The position numbers and the translations under genes were made by a program. 36,762 nt of DNA from Coraliomargarita_B sp046540835 (GTDB lineage Bacteria > Verrucomicrobiota > Verrucomicrobiia > Opitutales > Coraliomargaritaceae), in the NCBI GenBank assembly GCA_046540835.1, contig JBKHEL010000013.1:1-36762 (forward strand). Reading direction: 5' to 3'. Below are positions 1 through 9,000 of the stretch, piece by piece. The notes under the pieces are model-generated. The model worked only from the letters and a program-made list of their open reading frames with translations. It ran no database searches and was not told the DNA's origin. Position 1 is the stretch's first letter; every line of letters begins with the position of its first letter.

Positions 1-467
1 AGGCCTTCGCGCTCGGCGAGGGAGGCCATGACCTGGAGGGAGTCGCCGAGGATCATGCGGTTGGTCCAGTTGGCGTCGTGGGCGTAGAATTCGGTCTTGG
101 CCTCCTCGCTGGGCAGGCCGTTGAAATCGCCGAAGAGGTCGAGCTGTTCGCTGTCCTCTGTCTCCTGTTCTCTGGCCTCTGTTTGTCGGCGGAGATCGTC
201 GATCAGCACCTTGGGGTGGACTTTTTCCTGGATGTAGAGCGGGGGCGCCTGCACCACGAGGTCGGACCAGTCCTGCTCGTCCTTGCCGCGCCAGACGAGC
301 TGGGGGTCGAGGTCGCGGTTGCGCCGCGCGTAGGCCTTTTCGATGGGGGTCTGCGCGTCCTTGTCCATGACAGACTCGAACTCGGCGGTGGGGATGTTCT
401 TCCGCTTGGCGTCCTCATGGACGAGGGCGTCGACTTGCTTCTTGGTGACGGTTTTCTTTTTGGGCAT
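1..467 (-). CDS. Type III-like site-specific DNA methyltransferase (Mod), N-terminal part, cut by the window edge
   Basis: Only the first 155 codons are visible; the frame stays open to base 1. The protein starts MPKKKTVTKKQ, a basic start typical of this group, and passes through 'LDPQLVWRGKDEQDW'. It ends at 'NRMILGDSLQVMASLAE', the segment that in type III Mod and related adenine methyltransferases lies just before the catalytic DPPY motif. That motif itself lies outside the window. It is the last gene of a minus-strand operon after res and a DUF4062-ATPase gene, separated from the latter by 141 bases containing repeats. The expected role is N6-adenine methylation that protects host DNA from the Res partner. 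Family assignment rests on the N-terminal pattern plus the neighbouring res gene; the catalytic residues cannot be checked here. Confidence 0.8.
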   Translation of the reverse strand, partial: MPKKKTVTKKQVDALVHEDAKRKNIPTAEFESVMDKDAQTPIEKAYARRNRDLDPQLVWRGKDEQDWSDLVVQAPPLYIQEKVHPKVLIDDLRRQTEAREQETEDSEQLDLFGDFNGLPSEEAKTEFYAHDANWTNRMILGDSLQVMASLAEREG

Positions 468-522
468 GGAATGGATGGCGGATGAATGATGGCGGATGGC
501 CAGGGAAAATGGGAAGGTGCTT

Positions 523-611
523 ACCTGACGATTCGAGGTAATGACCTGACGATTCCTGACGGTTGGATCGGTTGATTATAGACGAAAAATCGGTCGATTA
601 TCGGTTGATTA
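523..611. repeat. Helically spaced direct repeats between the DUF4062-ATPase gene and mod
   Basis: ACCTGACGATTC occurs at 523-534 and 544-555, exactly 21 bp apart. ATCGGTTGATTA occurs at 568-579 and 600-611, with a one-mismatch copy ATCGGTCGATTA at 589-600, so the spacings are 21 and 11 bp. These are close to two turns and one turn of B-DNA, placing the copies on the same face of the helix. The last copy includes the stop codon of the upstream gene. The two motifs share an AATCG core when read on the minus strand. An operator or internal promoter control for mod is an inference. Confidence 0.55.
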
Positions 612-2165
612 AACATGGGTAGAGAAAGGGACGTAGTGAGTGGAGCGGCCTTTACCTTGTTTCAGCAGAAGCTTGAGATTGCAGAGGGTTGTTAGGTCGC
701 GGAGGGCGGTGTCCTGAACGACATTAAATTGATCTTGCACTTGGCGGTTGGTGACCGAACCGTTGGCGATGGCGAGTTCAAGGACGGCCCGCTGACGATT
801 GTTGAGTTCGTCAGAAACCGCTGGTGGGAGGCTTTCGGTTTCTGCCGCAGGTGCTTTTATACGCTCCAGGTTGTCACCCGGGCCGGGCAGAGTCAGAACA
901 AAGCTATCGTCCTCCACCTCCACATGGGGAGTTTCCAGACCGTAGTCGAGCATGGCCCGCCGCATGCGCCGGATACCGGTGCCGCGTTCTTCCATCCGGT
1001 TGAGAAATACCAGCCCTTGAGAAATAAGCGGGTTTCGAGAGCGGGAGCGGGCTTTGCCTTCCTCAAGCCTCTTCAACGAGGGGCGGCCGGCTGGCCGTCC
1101 AGGATTTGTAATGACAATTCGGTCGTAGAAGACCTCGACGAACACACGTTGTGAAGCGTCCTCATAGTCACGGTGAGCCAGCGCGTTGACGAGGGCCTCC
1201 CGCAATGCGACCTCGGGGTATTCAGGCATGTTGAGGCGCTTCAGTCCTACCACACGGGGGGTCTTCCGTGTATTCGAGTAAATCGTGGAGACGATCATAT
1301 CAATGGCATCCGGGATGTTCTGATGTATCGGCTCCGCAATGACCGCCTCTTCCTCATTGGTTCTGCCTTTATAAATGTCGAGTTGGATGCGGGCTTGAGG
1401 AAACTCGCTGGTCGGATCTTTGGCAGTGAGTAGCAGACCGGCAGCTGTAGGTTGCGAGGTGTTCTTTGCATTATTGAACCAAAGGTAACCACGCTCCAGA
1501 AGTAGTTGCTCTCGAGCGTCCGGCTTGAGGGTTTTCCGGGAATTCGGGTCGACTGCTTTTGCCAGGGCTGAAAGCTGATTCACCTTAAGGTCCTTTAGAG
1601 CACGGTTTTTAATCCTCTGGCGATCAAACAGAGAGGCAACGTTCAGGATGGTTTCGGCTACGGCCCTCTCGCTTTTTGACGGGGCCAACTCATACGAATC
1701 CTTGATGTGCTCAATCAGACGTTCGCGGGCGGTATCGTGCAATTCATCGAGATTCTGGAAGCGGCTGTATGTGTGCCCATCATCGCGAACTTTCTCGAAA
1801 AACTCATTTTCTCTTTTTTCACGCTCAAACTTGTTGTCACCTTTGACGCAGACGAGCGTGGGCAGATTTAGTTCCTGAGCTCGATTGTATTCAGCGTGGG
1901 TAGCGGAAAGAGTCCTGCCGCTCGCACCGTATTCCTGCCCGATGATGAGAACGTAAATCTGGCACTTCTCGAGAAGCTTGATATAGGCCTTGGGATCTGG
2001 CCGAAGTGGAGCCGGATACTTCTCGAAAAGCTTGGGAACCGTGCAGCGAAGAAGGAAGGGATCCGTCGTCAACAGAACCTTCAATTGCATTCGTTCCTCC
2101 GTCAGCTCCTTTTGCACTGAGCTGACGAAGACACGAAGCTTCAAACTGGCGGCATCGTCAGACAT
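609..2165 (-). CDS. DUF4062 - GHKL-type ATPase - winged-helix protein inside the restriction-modification operon
   Basis: This is a 518-residue protein of three parts. Residues about 8-95 look like DUF4062, a TIR/SLOG-like Rossmann domain, with the signature 'RVFVSSVQKELTEER' and a following 'YVLIIGQEYG' strand. Residues about 225-410 match the ATP-binding half of Schlafen/AlbA_2-associated (COG2865-like) proteins: 'TAAGLLLTAKDP', the N-box 'EALVNALAHRDY' near residue 325, 'IVITNPGRP', and the glycine motif 'ERGTGIRRM' near 393. Residues about 445-512 form a winged helix. The usual N-terminal AlbA_2 domain is not seen; DUF4062 stands in its place. Its start codon overlaps the res stop by one base (TAATG), so translation is probably coupled. 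A role as defence accessory, sensor or regulator is inferred; it is not needed for a canonical type III system. Confidence 0.85.
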   Translation of the reverse strand: MSDDAASLKLRVFVSSVQKELTEERMQLKVLLTTDPFLLRCTVPKLFEKYPAPLRPDPKAYIKLLEKCQIYVLIIGQEYGASGRTLSATHAEYNRAQELNLPTLVCVKGDNKFEREKRENEFFEKVRDDGHTYSRFQNLDELHDTARERLIEHIKDSYELAPSKSERAVAETILNVASLFDRQRIKNRALKDLKVNQLSALAKAVDPNSRKTLKPDAREQLLLERGYLWFNNAKNTSQPTAAGLLLTAKDPTSEFPQARIQLDIYKGRTNEEEAVIAEPIHQNIPDAIDMIVSTIYSNTRKTPRVVGLKRLNMPEYPEVALREALVNALAHRDYEDASQRVFVEVFYDRIVITNPGRPAGRPSLKRLEEGKARSRSRNPLISQGLVFLNRMEERGTGIRRMRRAMLDYGLETPHVEVEDDSFVLTLPGPGDNLERIKAPAAETESLPPAVSDELNNRQRAVLELAIANGSVTNRQVQDQFNVVQDTALRDLTTLCNLKLLLKQGKGRSTHYVPFSTHV

Positions 2166-5100
2166 TATTTCACAGGGTGATGAAGCTTCTCACTTATCAT
2201 CGAGTCAAACTTCCCGGCGACTTCTTTCCCGAAGTCATCCTGCATCTCCCAGACGTCGGTGAACTCGGCGAAGGCCCAGCGGCCGTAATGGCCGTGGTTA
2301 TTGACGCCGGGGATCCAGTAGCTGTCCATAGTGGTCTTCTTGATCTTGGCGTCTTCCTGGCGGTAGCCCTTGATCTCGACGATGAGGTGGAGGGGATCGT
2401 CGGAGCCGCGGCCGTCGTCGATCAGGACGATGAAGTCGGGGATGTATTTGCGGTTTTCCGCGCCGTAGCGGTAAGGCACTTCGAGGCCGAGGCTGTGGTT
2501 TTTGACGTAGGCGAGCACCTTGGGGTGGTTTTCGGCGACACGGCAGAACTCGGCCTCCCAGTCGGAGTCGAGGACGACCCAGTTGATATGGCACTTGTTG
2601 GCGGCGGTCTGGTAGAGGCTTTCCTTGGAGGTGCGGAAGTTAACGTGGGCGGTGGAGCCGGTGGGGTTGTAGGGATCGAGCAGTGCCTTGATAATGCGCT
2701 GGCTCTCGTCGGCCTGCATGCCGGCGCGGGCGATGGCGGCGGCGATGCGCTCGCAGGCCATGTCGGCTAGCTCCTGATACATGAGCTGGGCGGGATAGGT
2801 GCCACCCTTGCACTCCAGATATTCGTCGAGCCACTGGCGGGTGATGCGCTTGAGCTGGCCGAAGAGGTGCACCTTGGGCTCGTCACCGGGGTCGCGGTAT
2901 TTGGTGTAGAGGAGGCGCTGGGTGAGATTGAGCAAGAGCGTGGAGCGGCGTATGTCGCCGGTGTGGACGAGGTTGAGGTCGATGCCCTCTCCGATGATTC
3001 CCTTTTGCTCCGTCCGCGTCGCACCAACTTCATTCGGGGTCAGAACCATGTGGGCGTCTTCGTTGAAATCGGCGGAGAGCCGCTCGGTGGGCAGCTCGAC
3101 CCGGTAGCCGGAGACGCGGGGGAAGGTGATCTGCAGGGCGTCGCGCTCGGGGCGGACGGCCTTGACATGGGTCGTGACGCGCGGTGGAGCGGGCGGCGCG
3201 ATGACCGGCTTGGCGGTGAAGTCGAAGGGGATGCCGAGGACATCGGCATACTCGGTGTTGAACAGGCCTTCTTCGTTGAGCTCGTAGGACTGGCGGCGGA
3301 GGGCGCGGCCGATGACCTGTTCGCAGAGGAGCTGGGTGCCGAAGGCGCGGACGCCGAGAACGTGGGTGACAGTATTGGCATCCCAGCCCTCGGTTAGCAT
3401 CGAGACGGAGACCACGCAGCGGATGGAGCTGCCGAGGCGATCCTCCTTGCCGACGGTGTTCATGACCTCGCGGAGTAGATCCTGATCGGTCAGTTTGTTG
3501 CCGGCTTCCTGGTTGCCGGTGCGCTGGACAATCTCCCGGCGGAACTGATCGATCTCGGCGGAGGCCATCTCGCGAAATTTGTTGTCGAGTGCGTCGCCAG
3601 ACTCGAGTTGCTCGCTGTCGATCAGCAGAGTGTTGGGACGAGCCAGCGGTTCGCCGTGCTCGTTGTAATTATCGAAGAGTGGCAATTTCCCGCGGACGGT
3701 GGGACGGGTGCTGTCCTCAGCGGGTTGGTAGCCAGAAATGTAGTCGTAAACCAGCTTGGAGGTGGCGGTGTTGTTGCAGACCACGATAAAGCATGGGGGC
3801 ACGGCGATCTGTTGCTGTTCCCAGAGCTGAAAAGTCTTTTCGTAGTGGCCGTAGAGGGCTTCGAGGGCGGTCTTGAGTGGCGTGGGCAGGTTCTCCGGGT
3901 CGAGCACGGCACCCTTGCCCCGGCCCTTCTTGGGCATCTTCTTACTGATGTGCTCCCAGAGATTGCGGAACATGGGCATCTCCCCGCCCGGGATATTGTC
4001 GGCCACGGGGACGCGCGGCAGCTTGACGATGCCGCACTCGATGGCATCCATCAGTGAGAAGTCGGAAACCGTCCAGGGGAAGAGCGTGCCCTCGGCATAG
4101 CCGGAGCCACGGAGGAAGAATGGCGTGGCCGAGAGGTCAACGACCCGTTTAAGGCCCAGCTTGCGCTTGACGACCTCGAGGCCGGAGATCCAGAGGCGGG
4201 CCGCTTCGTTGTTCTTTTCGGCTTCCTTGCGGTCGTCGCCCTTCAGGTCGCCGGTGTCGTCTTCGCCGGGCTTTTCGCGGTAGCAGTGGTGCGCCTCGTC
4301 GTTGAGGACCATGACGTTTTTCAAGCCCATGAGGTCGGGCATCACGCGCTGGAGCATCTGGCCCTCGGTTTCGAGGGTGTTGAGCTGCGGTCCGTGGCCT
4401 TGCAGCAAGGCGCGGTTGCCCTTGGCCAGTTCCATGCGTTCGCGCAGCTTGAAGGCGTGGTAGTTGGTGATGACGATCTTGGCCTTGCCGATTTCCGGCA
4501 GCATGTCGGTCGGCACCAGCTGGCGGGATTCGTAGTAGCTCTCCGAGTCGTTGGGCAGGAGGGCGCGTAGGCGGTCGCGAATGGTGATGCCGGGAGCGAC
4601 GACGAGAAAGCCGCGGGTGAAGTTCTTGCTGGTGGGGCGACGCACCGCGTTGATCGTCTGCCAGGCGATGATCATGGCCATAACGGTGGTTTTGCCCGCG
4701 CCTGTGGCCAGCTTGAGCGCGATGCGCAGTAGCTCCGGGTTGGCGGCCAGGCTGGCTTTTTCGAGGTGCTCCAGAAAGCCCTTGCCGAGATTGCCCGCCT
4801 TCGGGGCGACCTCGGTCAACCAGATGAGCGTCTCGACCGCCTCAACCTGGCAGAAAAAGGGGCGTATGCCCTGAAATTCGAAATGACGCCAATGTTGCAA
4901 CAAGCGGGCCGTTTCCGGGGTGACTTTCCAGTCGCTCGGACTAGGCAGCTTCCGCCAGCGGTCGATGTGCTCGCGCAGACGATTGATGCTGGAAGCCGTG
5001 TATTGCTGATCCTCAGAAGAAAGACCCTCTCCCTCGTCCATGACGAGTTCCTGCTGGTCGGCTTTGCCTTTTCGCTTCTTCGCCTTGGGGATCGGCGTAA

Positions 5101-5230
5101 TGAAGTCGGCAATGCGCCGAGAAGGGATGATCTCTTGCGTCGGCTGCCCCTCCTTGTCGAGTTCCCAATGTTGATTGGGATACTCGTAAGGCGAGTTGAG
5201 GATAGGATTGTTAAAGAACGCTTCAGACAT
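2165..5230 (-). CDS. Type III-like restriction enzyme, Res subunit (helicase-nuclease)
   Basis: The 1021-residue protein has a complete SF2 helicase core and a C-terminal nuclease. Visible motifs are Walker A 'LATGAGKTT' (K180), motif II 'NDEAHHCY' (D311, E312), motif III 'DLSATPFF' near 367, and motif VI 'EQVIGRALRR' near 635-645. A PD-(D/E)xK nuclease follows: 'YIPDF' with D932, then 'VEIKGY' with E952 and K954. The N-terminus 'NNPILNSPYEYP' and overall layout resemble the family NCBI calls BPTD_3080 restriction endonucleases; that name is from memory. It should use ATP to translocate or switch along DNA and cut unmethylated DNA together with Mod. It is the first gene of the operon; its stop overlaps the start of the DUF4062-ATPase gene. 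It looks full length and intact. Confidence 0.92.
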   Translation of the reverse strand: MSEAFFNNPILNSPYEYPNQHWELDKEGQPTQEIIPSRRIADFITPIPKAKKRKGKADQQELVMDEGEGLSSEDQQYTASSINRLREHIDRWRKLPSPSDWKVTPETARLLQHWRHFEFQGIRPFFCQVEAVETLIWLTEVAPKAGNLGKGFLEHLEKASLAANPELLRIALKLATGAGKTTVMAMIIAWQTINAVRRPTSKNFTRGFLVVAPGITIRDRLRALLPNDSESYYESRQLVPTDMLPEIGKAKIVITNYHAFKLRERMELAKGNRALLQGHGPQLNTLETEGQMLQRVMPDLMGLKNVMVLNDEAHHCYREKPGEDDTGDLKGDDRKEAEKNNEAARLWISGLEVVKRKLGLKRVVDLSATPFFLRGSGYAEGTLFPWTVSDFSLMDAIECGIVKLPRVPVADNIPGGEMPMFRNLWEHISKKMPKKGRGKGAVLDPENLPTPLKTALEALYGHYEKTFQLWEQQQIAVPPCFIVVCNNTATSKLVYDYISGYQPAEDSTRPTVRGKLPLFDNYNEHGEPLARPNTLLIDSEQLESGDALDNKFREMASAEIDQFRREIVQRTGNQEAGNKLTDQDLLREVMNTVGKEDRLGSSIRCVVSVSMLTEGWDANTVTHVLGVRAFGTQLLCEQVIGRALRRQSYELNEEGLFNTEYADVLGIPFDFTAKPVIAPPAPPRVTTHVKAVRPERDALQITFPRVSGYRVELPTERLSADFNEDAHMVLTPNEVGATRTEQKGIIGEGIDLNLVHTGDIRRSTLLLNLTQRLLYTKYRDPGDEPKVHLFGQLKRITRQWLDEYLECKGGTYPAQLMYQELADMACERIAAAIARAGMQADESQRIIKALLDPYNPTGSTAHVNFRTSKESLYQTAANKCHINWVVLDSDWEAEFCRVAENHPKVLAYVKNHSLGLEVPYRYGAENRKYIPDFIVLIDDGRGSDDPLHLIVEIKGYRQEDAKIKKTTMDSYWIPGVNNHGHYGRWAFAEFTDVWEMQDDFGKEVAGKFDSMISEKLHHPVK

Positions 5231-5254
5231 GGTTCGAGTTTCGGTCCAAGGTGA

Positions 5255-5327
5255 GATCCTCGCGCGATTGATTGAGCAGGCACGAATTCAAGCTTAGGGT
5301 TTGACCGTCTCTGAATTCGCGAGGATC
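5255..5327 (-). promoter_or_regulatory. Nested inverted repeats in the leader of the res operon
   Basis: GATCCTCGCG at 5255-5264 is the exact reverse complement of CGCGAGGATC at 5318-5327. Inside, CGAATTCA at 5283-5290 is the exact reverse complement of TGAATTCG at 5312-5319. The right-hand arms overlap by two bases, so the two stems largely exclude each other in a transcript. The outer left arm ends 25 bases upstream of the res start codon. An operator pair or an RNA switch controlling the operon is an inference. Confidence 0.5.
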
Positions 5328-5780
5328 GGCGGATGCAGACCAAAGTCTAATCGACGCCAACTGATTGTGACGTATAGGGATTTTTAGCCCAAAAAACAGA
5401 ATTATGGAGCGAAATGCGTTACAGTTGGGCTTCTGAATTGGCATGAAAATAGGAAGTTCGGGCAAACTGATCGGCAAGCTAAGGCAGGAAACGGCAACAG
5501 GTCACGCAGGAATTTACCTAACTTGGAAATACTTGATTTGCCGCGTGTAAGAGCGATGCCAAAGAGCGACCACGAGATCTGTATCAAAACCAGGGCACCT
5601 GCGGTTTCCAGGATGTAGGGCTTTAAATTCGTTTTGCGCATGCCCCTAATAGAGAACAGACTGGTCGGTTTGTAAAAAGAACTGCGGCGGAAGGCCACTT
5701 GGCGACTTGACTTTCTTGTCAGTGAGTTGCAGGCGTCCGCCGGAGGCTGGTCGTTGTGGGTCAACCCGCACCATGCTTCG

Positions 5781-5824
5781 CCCCGTGAGCTCGGGAGCTA
5801 CGCACGGCGGGGCCATTTTTTTTT
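5781..5824 (+). terminator. Hairpin followed by T9, terminator-like or repetitive-element stem
   Basis: AGCTC-GG-GAGCT (5788-5799) forms a perfect inner stem. The flanks CCCCGTG (5781-5787) and CACGGCGGGG (5803-5812) can extend it with a small bulge. A run of nine T follows at 5816-5824. On the plus strand this has the shape of an intrinsic terminator, but no plus-strand gene ends just upstream. It may instead be the remnant of a repetitive element. Confidence 0.4.
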
Positions 5825-5892
5825 GTGAGGTCCTCGAATTCGGGGTCTTTTAAGTTTCAACTGGTTCGTCTTTTTTTTGGGGTCAGGATTAG

Positions 5893-5929
5893 TTTTTTTT
5901 TGACATGAATCGCCTTGAGCTAATAGCTC
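5893..5929 (+). promoter_or_regulatory. Candidate promoter with overlapping palindrome, upstream of the giant secreted cassette
   Basis: A perfect TTGACA (-35 consensus) lies at 5900-5905, directly after a T tract that could act as an UP-type element. The perfect palindrome GAGCTA-A-TAGCTC spans 5917-5929 and covers the place where a -10 box should be; the best -10 there (TAATAG or AATAGC) is poor. This arrangement fits a weak promoter controlled by a dimeric regulator. The leader to the start codon at 6026 would be about 90 bases. It is a pattern-based call only. Confidence 0.35.
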
Positions 5930-6025
5930 GAGAGCCATTCTCGCCGATAGTCTTCCTGCATGATGGAAGATTTTCCGACTACGCTCTAGCGGACGCGTCC
6001 GACAGAGCTTTTCCCTTCGCCAAAT

Positions 6026-9000
6026 ATGACAGCACGACCTCAACCACCGTTCGCTGCAGGGCTTGCCTTGGCCTTGTTTTTTGCCCTCCTGCCCAAGCTG
6101 GCTGCCAATTCGGTGAGCGACCTGTCGATCGATAATGACGGTGGCTTTGTCCTGGCCGCGCATCCGGATGCCGCTGATGACCGCGACTTCGTCCAGACTT
6201 CGTTCACCCACGAGGCGACAGGGGAAGCAGACGAAACCTATGACTATCGTTATGTCGTTGCGCTCAGGGATCAGGAGACGAATGACGTTGTGGCGGAAGG
6301 TTTAAAAGAACTGGATGATGAAGCTCTTTCCGGCAGTGGATCGGCTTCGCTTCCCATAGACGTCTCTCTGGAAATCTCCTCTCCTCCCTTGAATCCCGAC
6401 CACAGCTATGCGGCGGAAATTATGCAAGTCGATCGGCGTAAAAGCGGTGAGAATAGCTGGGAGTCTATTGATGTCTCCGGAACCACCACCTCCAGCCCGC
6501 TGCGGCTCATTCATTTTACCAACGAGGATCCGGACGATGCGGCGGTTAATGTTATTTCGACCTTGCAGGGAGTCGCCATCCAGGAATCCGCTCTGGTCGA
6601 CACGGTGGACGATTACGATCATTTTGTCGCCCGCGTGGATGCGGAATTCCATCGTTGGGATAATTTTAATCAGTCAACCCCGCCGAGTGATTCGGTGACC
6701 GTGCAGTATCAGATTAAACTGCTGAGTGAGTCGGGGGAGGAAATCCCCCTCGAGAATGACGGCATCGTGGAGGAAACGTATCCTCTCGCTTCTTTTGAAG
6801 CAGGCAGCCCCCGCAACCCTTCCCAAACCACCTTTGCCAATCAAATCCTCCCCTTTCGGCCCGCCGGAAAAATGGATTCGGTCAGCTCGGACTACTCCAT
6901 TGCGGTCAGCATCCAACACATCGAAATCTCCTCGGATCCCTCCGGCAGCCTGAAAAAAGGCAACAGGCTGGACACCAATACGGAGCGGTTTATCCACGCC
7001 AACGGAACCGTGCGCTTTGGGGACATTACGACCACCATCACCGGCCTGGAAGAACGCCCGGTTTTGACGGGCGGCCCCTCCGGCGGCATACTGCCTGTGG
7101 CGTTCGCCGTTTCCGCTGAGGGTGGCTTCATCGACGGGAGCGAGGATTTGGTCTTTGGTGAGGCGACTCTACCGCTGGAATTGGATTCTGGAGGGGAGGC
7201 GGTCTATAATGAATCGACCACGGCCGCTGCGGCTCGCCCCAGCTCAGATTACACCTTGCGTGAACAGGGGAGCTTTCGGTTTGAGCATCGGAAGGTCGAG
7301 CTCAGTAGCAGCGGCGCGAATGGCTCCATCGAGGTTTTTCTCCCGGCGGGGACGGGTCTGCTCGGGCACGATAACGAATTTGACCGGCCGGAGTCCATCG
7401 CCTCTCCGAGCCAGGCACTGCAAGTCGCGCAATTCGACAAAGAAATTTTCCCGGAGGAGGAGACCCTTTCATTTTCGTATGGATCGACAACTTACCTGTC
7501 CAGCGAGCAATTTCCGCTCTTGTATGAGTTGGATCAACTAACTTGGGACCTGGGGCAGGACGAGATCACCGTCGCCACTTCGGCCGTCGTCTCCGCGCAA
7601 GGACACCGCTACGACTATCTGGCCGACCCGTCGGGTGGGGTGATCCCCAATCCTGAAGCGATCATCAAACGCTCCAATCAATATTATTTGCGCGACCTGG
7701 ATCCCGCCCTCAACAGCCCGGTGGTCACGATTCGTTCCAACAAGGATAATGGCGCGGCCCTGGTCTCGTTGAGTGCACCGCTCAACCTGGGCGCAGGCAG
7801 CCACAAGGCGCATTTCCCGCTCGGGCTGGAATTCAATTATGGCAGTGGCGAGCTGGACATCCGCGAAAGCCGGGTCCGCGTCGAGCAAAGCTTCCTAAAT
7901 GCCTCGAGCTTGGTCGAGCAGAGCTATGCCAGCGGTTGCCCGACCGCCGACTGTCCCACTGGTGCCTTGTCCATCACCAGTCGCTTGGATGTCGGTGCGA
8001 TCCATTTCACTCCGGAAGGGGGTCTTTATGCGATCGGCACCCTTGTTGATTCCGCTGGGACTCCTGAACCGGAAATCCTCCAATGGGGCCGTAATGACAG
8101 CGGCGGATTCACGCACAAGGCGATAGCATTCGAGGAAGCCACTTTTTACAGTGCCGGCTACATGCTCGCCGCGAATCATTTTCCGGAAAAGACCGAGGAC
8201 GCCGCCGCTCGTCTGCTACTCTCCGGGCTGGATCTCGAAGAGCCGCAAAATAGTGATGTAATGGAGCGCCCCGGCAGTAGCGCCTATGTCGATGGACTGG
8301 GAGATTACCCCGGATTCAATTTCCGGGTTCCGGGCGACGATGGTGCCCTCGGGCGGAGCGTTCTTGCCGGGGAGACCTTTGAATTCGGCTTAACGGATCG
8401 CTCCAAATTTTACACCCGCCAGGCTGGCGTCGCGGGTATCCACGAGGCGGTGGAGTTCGAAGCGAGCAAAAAAATTTACGGCTATCCCTTCAAGTTCGCC
8501 AACTTTGGTCTCTCTTTTCTGTCGGGCGAGAATTTCGATTCCCGCGTCAATGGGCAAGTCGATGTGGTCCATCCCGGTCAATTTACCCAAGAATTTGAGA
8601 ACCTGATGGTGACCTGCACCGGCGGCCTCGACAGCGCCGAACCACCGGAGGGCGATCCCACGAAAACGCTGGCCTACTGGCGGGCGGACTTTGATACCTT
8701 TGCCATCCAATTTGAGCCCGATGGGGACGATCCCTGCGATACGACGGCCGGCTACCTGACGCTGGGGATCGGCACCACCCCGCGCACTTTTGCCATGCCG
8801 CTTTTCGGGGTGGTTGGCTTCTTTAACGACGGGGAAATGATTGCGCTCGAGAACAGCCATCTGACGGATCAGAGCGGTGCGCCGGCTGAGGTGGACTCCC
8901 GCTTGATTGCCCCCGCCCGCCTCTCGATCCAGGGCCCTGGGGCAGAAAGCTATTCCCTTGAGCCGGTCGCCGATGTCTACTTCAATTCCCATGCCCTGCG

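Larger units (their letters stand above)
5231..6025. other. AT-richer intergenic region between the res operon and the giant secreted cassette
   Basis: I see no convincing gene in these 795 bases. Short open frames exist on the minus strand (for example 5402-5764, 120 codons) but show no recognisable domain. The stretch holds the res leader repeats, a hairpin followed by nine T at 5781-5824, further T tracts at 5871-5878 and 5893-5901, the motif GGGGTCAGGATTAG at 5879-5892, and a candidate promoter for the downstream cassette. Base composition is visibly more AT-rich than the coding regions on either side, which suits a junction between separately acquired blocks. Confidence 0.6.

Noticed and set aside
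5402..5764. A 120-codon minus-strand frame in the AT-rich gap with one hydrophobic stretch
   Set aside because: No family is recognised, start context is poor and composition looks noncoding; kept only as part of the intergenic description.
5905..6135. A plus-strand start at 5905 before cassette gene A
   Set aside because: It overlaps the candidate promoter and is out of frame with gene A, which has a proper signal peptide from 6026.
5798..6211. A 137-codon minus-strand frame overlapping the start of cassette gene A
   Set aside because: It runs antisense through the signal peptide region and the poly-T tracts (giving Lys runs); no domain is visible.
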